The notes below the pieces were generated by a model that saw nothing but the letters and a program-made list of their open reading frames with translations, had not been told where the DNA came from and searched no databases. This document shows, in pieces, positions 1-8,890 of a stretch of DNA of 12,187 bases. Made by a program: the position numbers and the translations under genes. The stretch's first letter is position 1. Every line of letters starts with the position of its first letter. The DNA is from an uncultured Marinosulfonomonas sp. (GTDB lineage Bacteria > Pseudomonadota > Alphaproteobacteria > Rhodobacterales > Rhodobacteraceae), in contig CAMZKY010000242.1 of the NCBI GenBank assembly GCA_947311455.1, positions 1 through 12,187 on the forward strand, read 5' to 3'.

Positions 1-9
1 CCCTGCGCG

Positions 10-75
10 TCATGCGTAAAAAGGCAGGATGGAATAATCGCTACCTTCTTCAGATACTCCGCGTGTGATGTTCAT
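10..75 (-). CDS. Possible 21-residue small ORF downstream of rpoC, unrecognised
   Basis: An ATG at 75-73 opens a 21-codon ORF (begins MNITRGVSEE, ends SILPFYA) that stops with TGA at 12-10. The stop overlaps a further ATG (13-11) in an ATGA arrangement, typical of translational coupling, and that second frame runs out of the window after four codons. An AGGGGAA purine stretch lies 4 nt before the ATG and could be a ribosome binding site, although it sits in a hairpin (80-97). The frame is open upstream to an ATG at 225, but that longer reading runs through two terminator-like hairpins, so I do not favour it. I recognise no homologue. It could be a leader peptide, the start of the next operon, or chance. 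Confidence 0.22.
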   Translation of the reverse strand: MNITRGVSEEGSDYSILPFYA

Positions 76-79
76 GCGA

Positions 80-97
80 TTCCCCTGATGAGGGGAA
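80..97 (-). promoter_or_regulatory. Hairpin covering the putative ribosome binding site of the small ORF
   Basis: There is a perfect 7-bp inverted repeat (TTCCCCT / AGGGGAA) with a 4-nt loop. In minus-strand RNA its 3' arm is the purine stretch four bases before the ATG at 75. Folding would hide that ribosome binding site. No T tract follows, so it is not an intrinsic terminator. A regulatory role is inferred and depends on the small ORF being real. Confidence 0.3.
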
Positions 98-134
98 AGA
101 CCCCACTTGACCTCAATACAACGGCCAAAAACAT

Positions 135-171
135 CAACAATAGAAAACCCCGCCAAAAAATGACGGGGTTT
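135..171 (-). terminator. Probable intrinsic terminator of the rpoC transcript
   Basis: In minus-strand RNA, AACCCCGTCA pairs with TGGCGGGGTT (one G-U pair) around a T5 loop; the arms lie at 161-170 and 146-155. A short T-rich tail (TTCTATT) follows. It starts about 66 nt after the rpoC stop codon and points the right way to end the rpoBC transcript. The tail is broken by a C and an A, so termination may be incomplete. Confidence 0.62.
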
Positions 172-183
172 GTCAGTGGTCTG

Positions 184-217
184 AGCCCCGCAATATCTTG
201 CGGGGCTTTTTATTTTT
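184..217 (+). terminator. Intrinsic terminator in plus-strand orientation
   Basis: A perfect 10-bp stem (AGCCCCGCAA / TTGCGGGGCT, loop TATC, 184-207) is followed on the plus strand by TTTTATTTTT. That is a textbook intrinsic terminator for transcription running from the left edge toward rpoC. Read on the minus strand it has no T tract, so it would not end the rpoC message, although the hairpin could protect that message's 3' end. No plus-strand gene is visible in the window, so the transcript it would stop must come from outside or be antisense. Confidence 0.6.
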
Positions 218-237
218 GCCACCATTAACGAAAAGTT

Positions 238-3200
238 TTAGTCGTCAACATTTGTCTTAAACACGTCCCCACCAACAATGTCGCCCGAAGGTGCGGCCAG
301 TGCAACGGCTTGTTCGGCTTCTTCACGACGCGCCTCGATCACAACATTGTCACGATCCGTGGCGATCTTGCGGGTTTGCATTGTTGCCCCGCCCGTGCCA
401 GCTGGAATCAGACGGCCAACGATAACATTCTCTTTCAAACCAACCAGTTTATCGCGCTTACCCTGAACCGAAGCTTCGGTCAGAACGCGGGTAGTTTCCT
501 GGAACGACGCCGCCGAGATGAACGAACGCGTTTGCAAGCTGGCTTTGGTGATCCCTAGCAGGATAGGGCCACCTTGTGCCAAACGAACACCACGTGCTGC
601 GGCCTTTTCATTGGCTGCATCAAATTCGGCCTTATCAACGTGTTCACCCTTCAGCAATGTCGTTTCACCACTATCGGTGATTTCCCATTTCTGAAGCATT
701 TGACGCACGATAACTTCGATGTGTTTGTCGTTGATTTTCACACCTTGCAAACGATACACGTCTTGCACTTCGTCAATCATATAGTTGGCCAATGCGGCCA
801 CCCCCATAATCGCCAAAATATCATGCGGTGCAGGATTGCCGTCGATTAGGTATTCACCCTTACGGATAAAGTCACCTTCGCCCACTGGAATGTGTTTGCC
901 TTTCGGCACCATATATTCGCGAGTTTCTTGCGTTTCATCCGCAGGGACAATCGAAATACGGCGTTTGTTTTTGTAATCGCGTCCATATTGAACGTAACCA
1001 TCAATCTCGGCAATGATTGCGTTGTCTTTTGGTTTACGCGCTTCGAACAATTCCGCAACCCGAGGCAGACCACCGGTAATATCCTTGGTTTTTGTGCCTT
1101 CACGCGGAATACGTGCAACCACATCACCCGCTTGAATTTCTGCGCCGTCTTCGACAGACAAAATTGCATCCACAGACATTGCATATGTGATCGGATGACC
1201 ACCATCATTGCGCACGGGTTCGCCATTGCCATCAATCAAAATGATTTCAGGTTTTAGTTCATTGCCCTTTGGTGCAGTGCGCCAATCAACAACAATCTTC
1301 TGTGTCATGCCTGTCGCGTCATCGGTCTCTTCGCGGATCGCGACGCCATTCACCAGATCGGTGTATTTAACTGTGCCGGCCTTTTCTGCAATAATTGGAA
1401 GCGTGTATGGATCCCATTCAAACATTTTATCGCCACGGGCAATTTTCTGTCCGTCTTTGATCAAAACGTTCGTTCCGTAAGACAGTTTATGTTTCGAACG
1501 TTCTTGGCCATTGGCATCAATGATGACAATTTCCATGCTGCGACCCATAACAATATTTTCGCCTTTGGCATTTTTCAAAAGCTGTGCATTGTTGAACCTG
1601 ATTGTGCCCTCTTGCGAGGCCTCGGTAAAGGATTGTTGACCACCCTGTGCAACGCCGCCAATGTGGAAAGTCCGCATTGTTAGCTGTGTGCCCGGCTCAC
1701 CAATGGATTGCGCCGCGATAATACCAACCGCTTCGCCTTGGTTCACTAAGGTGCCGCGCGCAAGGTCACGACCGTAACACATCGCACAAACGCCTTCTTC
1801 GGCTTCACAGGTCAATGGGCTACGCATTTCAACACTGACCAGATCGGCTTTGTCGATCAGGTCGGCCATATGCTCGTCGATCAGTTGGTTTTTGCGAACG
1901 ATCACTTCATCCGTGCCAGGCACGATGATGTCTTCGGCAGCAACACGACCCAACAGTTTTTCGGCCAGAGAGGCAACGACTTCACCATCGTTCACGGCGG
2001 CTTCTGCAGTGATTGAATTTTCGGTGCCGCAATCAACAGCACGAATGATACAATCTTGTGAAACATCCACCAAACGGCGGGTTAGGTAACCCGAGTTCGC
2101 TGTTTTAAGCGCCGTATCAGACAGACCTTTACGCGCCCCGTGGGTAGAGTTGAAGTACTCAAGAACCGACAGGCCTTCTTTAAAGTTTGAAATGATAGGT
2201 GTTTCGATGATGTCGCCATTTGGCTTCGCCATCAAGCCACGCATACCGCCCAGCTGTTTCATCTGCGTAACCGAACCACGCGCACCAGAGTGCGCCATCA
2301 TGTAAACCGAGTTAATTTCACTTTCGGAGCCGTCTTCATCGTATGTGGTATCTGAAATCGCGCCCATCATCGAATCGGTCACCTGGTCATTACAAGTTGA
2401 CCACGCATCCACAACTTTGTTGTATTTTTCACCCTGAGTGATCAGGCCATCCATATACTGTTGCTCAAAGCTGGTCACGCGATCGCGCGTGCCATTTACG
2501 ATTGTCCACTTGTCATCAGGGATCAGCATGTCGTCTTTACCAAACGAAATCCCGGCCTTGAATGCCTCGCGGAAACCAACGGTCATCACGTTATCACAAA
2601 AGATAACCGATTCTTTTTGGCCGCAATACCGGTAAACCGTATCAATAATTTGCTGCACTTCGCTTTTGCGCAACAGACGGTTCACCAGACTAAACGGTGC
2701 TTTGGCATTCAGTGGCAGCAAAGCCCCCAAACGCATCCGACCCGGTGTGGTTTCAAACCGCTCCAGCACTTCGTTGCCCTCGGAATCGATTTGTTTGATC
2801 CGCGCGGTGATTTTAGCATGCAAATGCACTTCACCAGCATCCAACGCATGTTGAACTTCATCAACATCGGCAAACATCATGCCTTCGCCTTTCATGCCGG
2901 TGCGCATGATGGTGGTGTAATACAGGCCCAAAATCATATCTTGTGACGGCACAATGATTGGCGCACCGTTCGATGGGGATAGGACGTTGTTTGTTGACAT
3001 CATCAACACGCGTGCTTCCAGCTGGGCTTCCAATGACAATGGAACGTGAACCGCCATTTGGTCGCCGTCAAAGTCGGCGTTAAACGCAGAACACACCAAT
3101 GGGTGCAGCTGAATGGCCTTGCCTTCGATCAGCACAGGTTCAAACGCCTGAATGCCCAAACGGTGCAAGGTAGGCGCACGGTTCAGCATAACAGGGTGTT

Positions 3201-4461
3201 CGCGGATCACTTCGTCCAGGATATCCCATACTTCTGGTCGTTCTTTTTCAACCAGCTTTTTCGCCTGCTTCACGGTCGAGGACATGCCTTTGGCCTCAAG
3301 ACGCGAATAGATAAACGGTTTAAACAGCTCGAGCGCCATTTTCTTTGGCAAACCACATTGATGCAATTTCAGTTCGGGGCCAGTCACAATCACAGACCGG
3401 CCCGAGAAATCAACGCGTTTACCCAAAAGGTTTTGACGGAAGCGACCTTGCTTACCCTTTAGCATGTCAGACAGTGATTTCAGAGGACGTTTGTTGGCCC
3501 CGGTAATCACACGTCCACGGCGGCCATTATCAAACAACGCATCCACAGATTCCTGCAGCATCCGTTTCTCATTACGCACAATAATATCAGGTGCGCGCAG
3601 TTCGATCAGCCGTTTCAAGCGGTTGTTCCGGTTGATCACCCGACGATAAAGATCGTTCAAATCAGACGTGGCAAACCGGCCACCATCTAGCGGCACCAAG
3701 GGGCGCAGTTCTGGTGGGATCACGGGTATGACCGTCATAATCATCCACTCGGGACGGTTCCCGGATTCAAGGAAGTTTTCGACAATCTTCAAACGCTTGA
3801 TGATTTTCTTGGGCTTAAGTTCACCCGTTGCCACCGCCAGATCAGCGCGCAGCATTTCTGCCTCTGCCTCAAGATCAATCAGGGCCAGCATTTCACGAAT
3901 GGCTTCGGCCCCGATACCCGCTTTGAACGCATCCATGCCGTAAGCATCTTGCGCATCCATGTGCTCTTCTTCGCTCATCAATTGACCATACATAAGGTCG
4001 GTCAGGCCGGGTTCGATCACCACATAGTTTTCAAAATAGAGAATGCGTTCCAGATCACGCAATGTCATATCCAGCATCAAACCAATGCGCGATGGCAGTG
4101 ACTTAAGGAACCAGATATGCGCCACAGGTGACGCTAGTTCGATGTGCCCCATGCGCTCACGGCGCACTTTTTGCAGCGTAACTTCAACACCACATTTCTC
4201 GCAGACAACGCCGCGATATTTCATGCGTTTATATTTGCCACACAAGCATTCGTAATCTTTGATCGGGCCAAAGATACGCGCACAAAACAGGCCGTCGCGT
4301 TCGGGCTTGAATGTGCGGTAGTTGATGGTTTCAGGCTTTTTGATTTCCCCGAAAGACCACGAAAGAATCCGCTCTGGCGAGGCCAGCGAAACTTTGATCT
4401 CGTCAAACACTTTGGTTGGTGTCAGCGGGTTAAACGGGTTGTTAGTTAGTTCCTGGTTCAT
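238..4461 (-). CDS. rpoC: DNA-directed RNA polymerase subunit beta'
   Basis: This encodes the 1407-residue beta' subunit, which with beta forms the catalytic cleft of RNA polymerase. The N-terminal zinc ribbon cysteines are at 72, 74, 87 and 90. The NADFDGDQM motif at 461-469 gives the three Asp (463, 465, 467) that hold catalytic magnesium. The bridge-helix region is around 770-805. The second zinc site is Cys 811, 885, 892 and 895. The trigger loop GEPGTQLTMRTFHIGG starts at 921 with His933. An insertion of roughly 180 residues follows, and the C-terminal omega-binding region (YRLQGVKIND) is intact. Length equals that of the E. coli protein. The ATG at 4461 is preceded by GAGG at a 7-nt spacing. 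The gene lies 51 nt after rpoB and must be largely co-transcribed with it. Nothing is truncated. Confidence 0.99.
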   Translation of the reverse strand: MNQELTNNPFNPLTPTKVFDEIKVSLASPERILSWSFGEIKKPETINYRTFKPERDGLFCARIFGPIKDYECLCGKYKRMKYRGVVCEKCGVEVTLQKVRRERMGHIELASPVAHIWFLKSLPSRIGLMLDMTLRDLERILYFENYVVIEPGLTDLMYGQLMSEEEHMDAQDAYGMDAFKAGIGAEAIREMLALIDLEAEAEMLRADLAVATGELKPKKIIKRLKIVENFLESGNRPEWMIMTVIPVIPPELRPLVPLDGGRFATSDLNDLYRRVINRNNRLKRLIELRAPDIIVRNEKRMLQESVDALFDNGRRGRVITGANKRPLKSLSDMLKGKQGRFRQNLLGKRVDFSGRSVIVTGPELKLHQCGLPKKMALELFKPFIYSRLEAKGMSSTVKQAKKLVEKERPEVWDILDEVIREHPVMLNRAPTLHRLGIQAFEPVLIEGKAIQLHPLVCSAFNADFDGDQMAVHVPLSLEAQLEARVLMMSTNNVLSPSNGAPIIVPSQDMILGLYYTTIMRTGMKGEGMMFADVDEVQHALDAGEVHLHAKITARIKQIDSEGNEVLERFETTPGRMRLGALLPLNAKAPFSLVNRLLRKSEVQQIIDTVYRYCGQKESVIFCDNVMTVGFREAFKAGISFGKDDMLIPDDKWTIVNGTRDRVTSFEQQYMDGLITQGEKYNKVVDAWSTCNDQVTDSMMGAISDTTYDEDGSESEINSVYMMAHSGARGSVTQMKQLGGMRGLMAKPNGDIIETPIISNFKEGLSVLEYFNSTHGARKGLSDTALKTANSGYLTRRLVDVSQDCIIRAVDCGTENSITAEAAVNDGEVVASLAEKLLGRVAAEDIIVPGTDEVIVRKNQLIDEHMADLIDKADLVSVEMRSPLTCEAEEGVCAMCYGRDLARGTLVNQGEAVGIIAAQSIGEPGTQLTMRTFHIGGVAQGGQQSFTEASQEGTIRFNNAQLLKNAKGENIVMGRSMEIVIIDANGQERSKHKLSYGTNVLIKDGQKIARGDKMFEWDPYTLPIIAEKAGTVKYTDLVNGVAIREETDDATGMTQKIVVDWRTAPKGNELKPEIILIDGNGEPVRNDGGHPITYAMSVDAILSVEDGAEIQAGDVVARIPREGTKTKDITGGLPRVAELFEARKPKDNAIIAEIDGYVQYGRDYKNKRRISIVPADETQETREYMVPKGKHIPVGEGDFIRKGEYLIDGNPAPHDILAIMGVAALANYMIDEVQDVYRLQGVKINDKHIEVIVRQMLQKWEITDSGETTLLKGEHVDKAEFDAANEKAAARGVRLAQGGPILLGITKASLQTRSFISAASFQETTRVLTEASVQGKRDKLVGLKENVIVGRLIPAGTGGATMQTRKIATDRDNVVIEARREEAEQAVALAAPSGDIVGGDVFKTNVDD

Positions 4462-4498
4462 TTTGATACCTCAAAAAATTGGTTGCGGATGGTTGGGA

Positions 4499-4518
4499 GA
4501 GTAGGGTTGCCCCTACTC
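4499..4518 (-). promoter_or_regulatory. Perfect hairpin across the rpoB stop codon
   Basis: An 8-bp perfect inverted repeat (GAGTAGGG / CCCTACTC, loop of 4 nt) contains the rpoB TAG stop (4513-4515) within one stem arm. The sequence after it on the minus strand is TCCCAACC, not a T tract, so it is not an intrinsic terminator. It lies about 26 nt upstream of the rpoC Shine-Dalgarno sequence. It could be an RNA-processing or stability element between the two cistrons; this is inference. Confidence 0.45.
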
Positions 4519-7500
4519 ATCCTCCGCATCCAGGAGTTCCATGTTCAAGCCGAGGCCACGAACCTCTTTCACCAGAACGTTAAACGATTCAGGCACGCCC
4601 GCTTCGAAATTATCTTCGCCTTTGACAATACTTTCGTAAACTTTGGTACGGCCTGCAACATCATCCGACTTCACTGTCAGCATCTCTTGCAGCGTATACG
4701 CCGCGCCATATGCTTCCAGCGCCCAGACTTCCATTTCCCCGAAACGCTGTCCACCGAACTGGGCCTTACCACCCAACGGTTGTTGTGTGACAAGGCTGTA
4801 AGGGCCAGTTGAACGTGCGTGGATTTTGTCGTCCACAAGGTGGTGAAGTTTCAGCAGGTATTTCTTGCCAACAGTCACCCGGCGCGAGAATTTCTCGCCT
4901 GTGCGGCCATCGTAAAGATCCGATTGCGCGCTTGTATCAAAACCGGCACGAGTAAGAGCGTCATTGATATCAACCTCTTTGGCACCATCAAATACAGGCG
5001 TGGCGATTGGAACGCCGTTTGTAACGTTTCCGGCGGCTTCCAATAGATCGTCGTCGTCCATATCAACAATGCCTTCTTCGTAAACATTGTCGCCATAGGC
5101 AATACGCATCGCTTCTTTCACTGGGGTCAAATCGCCCGTGCGCCGGAAGTCCTTGAGCGCTTGGTCAATTTTTTGACCTAGACCATATGCAGCCCAACCC
5201 ATGTGAGTTTCCAGAATTTGCCCAACGTTCATACGCGAAGGCACCCCCAGCGGATTAAGGCAAAAATCAACCGGTGTTCCGTCTTCCAAAAATGGCATGT
5301 CTTCCATAGGAACGATGCGTGAAATCACACCTTTGTTCCCGTGACGACCAGCCATTTTATCACCCGGTTGAAGCTTGCGCTTCACGGCGATAAAGACTTT
5401 GACCATTTTCATCACGCCCGGAGGCAGATCATCACCACGACGAACTTTTTCAACTTTGTCTTCAAAACGCGCCTCCAGGGCGCCCTTTTGAATGTTGTAC
5501 TGTTCGTTCAGGGCTTCAACCTGTGCGGCGTCTGCCTCTTCTGCCAAGGCCAGCTGCCACCACTGACCACGTGACAACATGCCAAGTAGATCTTCAGTGA
5601 TTTCCGATTTTGGACGCACGCCTTTGGGGCCTTTGACTGCAACCTTACCAAGGATCATGGTTTTCAAGCGCGCATAGGTGTTGCGATCAAGAATATCCAT
5701 TTCATCGTCGCGGTCACGCGCCAAGAATTCAACCTCTTCGCGTTCGATCTGCAATGCACGTTCGTCTTTTTCGATCCCGTGGCGATTAAACACACGCACT
5801 TCAACAATTGTGCCGAAATCACCCGGTTTTACCCGCAATGATGTATCGCGAACGTCAGAGGCTTTTTCACCAAAGATGGCGCGCAGAAGTTTTTCTTCTG
5901 GTGTCATCGGGCTTTCGCCTTTTGGTGTGATTTTACCAACCAGAATGTCACCTGGTTGAACTTCGGCACCGATGTAAACGATACCGGCCTCATCCAGATT
6001 GCGAAGCGCTTCTTCGCCAACATTCGGAATATCACGGGTGATTTCCTCAGGGCCAAGCTTGGTATCGCGCGCCGCAACTTCGAATTCTTCGATGTGGATC
6101 GAAGTGAACACATCGTCACGCACAATGCGTTCGGAAATCAGAATTGAATCCTCGTAGTTGTAACCATTCCACGGCATAAACGCGACGAGGATGTTTTTAC
6201 CAAGCGCCAATTCACCAATATCGGTTGACGGGCCATCGGCAATCACTTGGCCTTTGGTCACTGTCGTGCCGATTTTCACCAACGGACGCTGGTTGATACA
6301 AGTGTTTTGGTTCGAGCGTTGGAATTTACGCAAACGGTAAATATCCACACCCGGATCACCGATGCTTAGGTCTTCTGTGGCGCGCACAACGATGCGTGTC
6401 GCGTCAACCTGATCAATGATACCAGCGCGTTTGGCCATGATCGCCGCACCGGAATCGCGTGCAACAATTTCCTCGATCCCTGTGCCAACCAATGGCGCTT
6501 CGGCTTGCAGCAATGGCACAGCCTGACGCATCATGTTCGAGCCCATCAAGGCACGGTTGGCATCGTCGTTTTCAAGAAACGGGATCAAAGACGCCGCAAC
6601 AGAAACCAGCTGTTTCGGGCTAACGTCGATCAAATCGATAGCCTCGCGTTGGCTTAACAAGTAATCGCCAGATTTACGGCTGGACACCAGGTCGTTCACG
6701 AACTTGCCGTCATCATCAACCTGCGCGTTGGCCTGCGCCACGGTGTGACGCATTTCCTCAGTCGCAGACATATAGGAATAGTCATCCGTCACCACACCAT
6801 CAACAACCTTGCGATACGGCGTTTCTATGAAACCGTATTTATTAACACGAGCGTAAGTAGCAAGCGAGTTGATTAGACCAATATTTGGCCCCTCGGGCGT
6901 TTCAATTGGACACATACGACCGTAGTGCGTTGGATGCACATCGCGCACCTCAAAGCCCGCACGTTCGCGTGTAAGACCACCAGGCCCAAGCGCGGATAGG
7001 CGACGCTTGTGCGTGACCTCGGACAAGGGGTTGGTTTGGTCCATAAATTGCGAAAGCTGACTAGAGCCAAAGAACTCACGCACCGCAGCCGCGGCTGGTT
7101 TGGCATTAATCAAATCTTGCGGCATCACAGTGTCGATTTCAACAGAGGACATACGCTCTTTGATCGCGCGCTCCATGCGCAGTAAACCAACGCGGTATTG
7201 ATTTTCCATCAGCTCGCCAACGGAACGAACACGACGGTTACCGAGGTGGTCAATATCATCAACCGAGCCTTTGCCGTCACGCAGATCAACCAGCGCTTTG
7301 ATACAGGCAACGATGTCTTCGCGGCGCAATGTGCGCTGTGTGTCTTCGGCATCAAGGTCCAAACGCATATTCATTTTCACACGGCCAACAGCCGATAGAT
7401 CATAGCGTTCTTTATCAAAGAACAGTGTGTCAAACAACGCAGATGCAGATTCAACGGTGGGCGGCTCGCCCGGGCGCATCACGCGGTAGATATCCATAAG

Positions 7501-8646
7501 CGCAGTATCGCGGCCCATGTTTTTATAGGCTGCCAAAATGTTGCACATGTAAGAGCCAACAATAATGTTGTCGATATCCAGAACAGGAATGTCGGTGATA
7601 CCTGCATCAATCAGTTCTTTCAAAACACCACCAATAACTTGGTCGTCTTTATCCAGTTCCCATGTCAGCTCATCACCGGCTTCGGCGTAAATTGCACCGG
7701 TTTCTTCGTTGATGATATCTTTGGCAACATATTTTCCGATGATTTGTTCGAACGGCAACAACAGATCTTTGACCTTGCCTTCTTCGATCAATTTTTTAAC
7801 CGCGCGTGGTGTAACTTTTTTACCCGCTTCGGCAATCACTTCGCCGGTTTTGGCATCAACCAAATCATACAAAGGACGCGTGCCGCGCACACGATCAGGG
7901 AAGAACGTGGTGACCCAGCCTTTGTTCTTTTTCAGTTTGAAATCAACGGTATCATAATACGCATCCATGATCTGCTCTTGATCGAGACCAAGCGCATACA
8001 AAAGCGTGGTGACTGGCAATTTACGACGGCGATCGATCCGTGCAAAGACAAGATCTTTGGCATCAAATTCAAAATCCAGCCACGAACCGCGATATGGGAT
8101 AATGCGGCAGGTGAACAACAATTTACCAGAGGAGTGGGTTTTGCCTTTGTCATGGTCAAAGAACACACCGGGTGAACGGTGCATTTGCGAAACGATCACC
8201 CGTTCGGTGCCGTTTACAACAAAGGTGCCGTTTGGCGTCATCAAAGGCATGTCGCCCATGAACACATCTTGTTCTTTGATGTCTTTTACAGACTTGGCGC
8301 CTGTATCTTCGTCAATATCGAATACGATCAAACGCAAGGTCACTTTAAGAGGTGCCGAGTATGTCATGTCGCGCTGCATACACTCTTCGACATCGTATTT
8401 AGGCTTTTCAAGGACGTACTTGGAAAATTCCAAAATCGCAGTTTCATTGAAATCCTTGATCGGGAAAACCGATTGGAAAACACCGTTGATACCTTCGCCA
8501 TCTAGTGGCTGAGGCTGATCGCCGGAATCCAAAAACAGTTTGTAGGAGGATTTTTGAACCTGAATAAGGTTTGGCATTGCCAAAACCTCACGGATTTTAC
8601 CATAGTATTTACGCAGCCGTTTCTGGCCAATATAAGTCTGAGCCAT
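4513..8646 (-). CDS. rpoB: DNA-directed RNA polymerase subunit beta
   Basis: This encodes the 1377-residue beta subunit, partner of beta' in the RNA polymerase active site. The rifampicin pocket region begins FFGSSQLSQFMDQTNPLSE at 525. The positions matching E. coli Q513, D516, H526 and S531 are Q533, D536, H546 and S551, all the sensitive-type residues. GYNYEDSI and KRKLQPGDKMAGRHGNKG, which contact the active centre, are intact. Residues about 258-290 and 308-350 are two similar modules (pattern D..TG.. EAG .. T), the family's duplicated lobe insertion. The protein is 35 residues longer than in E. coli, in line with alphaproteobacteria. The ATG at 8646 has AAAGG 11 nt upstream, a rather wide spacing, but MAQTYIGQKRLRKYYGKI is the expected N-terminus. 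A 244-nt spacer separates it from rplL. Confidence 0.99.
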   Translation of the reverse strand: MAQTYIGQKRLRKYYGKIREVLAMPNLIQVQKSSYKLFLDSGDQPQPLDGEGINGVFQSVFPIKDFNETAILEFSKYVLEKPKYDVEECMQRDMTYSAPLKVTLRLIVFDIDEDTGAKSVKDIKEQDVFMGDMPLMTPNGTFVVNGTERVIVSQMHRSPGVFFDHDKGKTHSSGKLLFTCRIIPYRGSWLDFEFDAKDLVFARIDRRRKLPVTTLLYALGLDQEQIMDAYYDTVDFKLKKNKGWVTTFFPDRVRGTRPLYDLVDAKTGEVIAEAGKKVTPRAVKKLIEEGKVKDLLLPFEQIIGKYVAKDIINEETGAIYAEAGDELTWELDKDDQVIGGVLKELIDAGITDIPVLDIDNIIVGSYMCNILAAYKNMGRDTALMDIYRVMRPGEPPTVESASALFDTLFFDKERYDLSAVGRVKMNMRLDLDAEDTQRTLRREDIVACIKALVDLRDGKGSVDDIDHLGNRRVRSVGELMENQYRVGLLRMERAIKERMSSVEIDTVMPQDLINAKPAAAAVREFFGSSQLSQFMDQTNPLSEVTHKRRLSALGPGGLTRERAGFEVRDVHPTHYGRMCPIETPEGPNIGLINSLATYARVNKYGFIETPYRKVVDGVVTDDYSYMSATEEMRHTVAQANAQVDDDGKFVNDLVSSRKSGDYLLSQREAIDLIDVSPKQLVSVAASLIPFLENDDANRALMGSNMMRQAVPLLQAEAPLVGTGIEEIVARDSGAAIMAKRAGIIDQVDATRIVVRATEDLSIGDPGVDIYRLRKFQRSNQNTCINQRPLVKIGTTVTKGQVIADGPSTDIGELALGKNILVAFMPWNGYNYEDSILISERIVRDDVFTSIHIEEFEVAARDTKLGPEEITRDIPNVGEEALRNLDEAGIVYIGAEVQPGDILVGKITPKGESPMTPEEKLLRAIFGEKASDVRDTSLRVKPGDFGTIVEVRVFNRHGIEKDERALQIEREEVEFLARDRDDEMDILDRNTYARLKTMILGKVAVKGPKGVRPKSEITEDLLGMLSRGQWWQLALAEEADAAQVEALNEQYNIQKGALEARFEDKVEKVRRGDDLPPGVMKMVKVFIAVKRKLQPGDKMAGRHGNKGVISRIVPMEDMPFLEDGTPVDFCLNPLGVPSRMNVGQILETHMGWAAYGLGQKIDQALKDFRRTGDLTPVKEAMRIAYGDNVYEEGIVDMDDDDLLEAAGNVTNGVPIATPVFDGAKEVDINDALTRAGFDTSAQSDLYDGRTGEKFSRRVTVGKKYLLKLHHLVDDKIHARSTGPYSLVTQQPLGGKAQFGGQRFGEMEVWALEAYGAAYTLQEMLTVKSDDVAGRTKVYESIVKGEDNFEAGVPESFNVLVKEVRGLGLNMELLDAEDE

Positions 8647-8814
8647 GCTCGTCGTTACCTTTCAGTTGCTCGCGATACACCATCTGTCTGGGCCACAGCG
8701 GCGTAGTGCAATGCAATCCTAGATCAAAGACCATTCCTGCAGACGACCCATATGTCTGCTCCCGTCCTTTGAACCAAGCCTTAGAAAATGCATTAACAAA
8801 TGCCCTTACTAAGA

Positions 8815-8851
8815 CGGGTTCGGCTGAACCCGAGTTGCCCCGGATTCAGCC
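8815..8851 (-). promoter_or_regulatory. Attenuator-like pair of mutually exclusive hairpins, rplL-rpoB spacer
   Basis: In minus-strand RNA, GGCTGAATCCG (8851-8841) can pair with CGGGTTCAGCC (8832-8822): 11 bp with one G-U and an 8-nt loop. The segment CGGGTTC (8832-8826) can instead pair with GAACCCG (8821-8815): 7 bp with a 4-nt loop. The two structures share one arm and cannot coexist. The second is followed by TCTTAG, a weak T-rich stretch. This is the layout of an attenuator or processing switch and lies about 40 nt after the rplL stop, where E. coli also has an attenuator and an RNase III site. The rest of the spacer (8647-8814) has one further hairpin (GCAGAC / GTCTGC, 8739-8759) and no promoter I would call. 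Confidence 0.5.
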
Positions 8852-8890
8852 AATAGAAATTCTTAACGCAGCCCGCAGGCCGCGTGTGAA

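Noticed and set aside
10..225. 71-codon minus-strand reading starting at 225
   Set aside because: It starts 13 nt after the rpoC stop and reads through both terminator-like hairpins. The composition is not protein-like, and only the last 21 codons have a possible ribosome binding site.
2461..2946. 161-codon plus-strand open frame inside rpoC
   Set aside because: It lies fully antisense to conserved rpoC sequence, with His/Gln/Phe-rich composition and no recognisable motif, so it is a shadow frame.
7639..8175. 178-codon plus-strand open frame inside rpoB
   Set aside because: It is antisense to the conserved N-terminal third of rpoB. Its Phe/Ile-rich composition is what the complement of an acidic and Lys-rich coding frame gives, and it shows no recognisable domain.
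8647..8814. Possible sigma-70-type promoter for rpoB in the rplL-rpoB spacer (for example TTGATC with TACGCC at 16-nt spacing)
   Set aside because: The -10 match is poor and other spacings are no better, so there is not enough to call a promoter.
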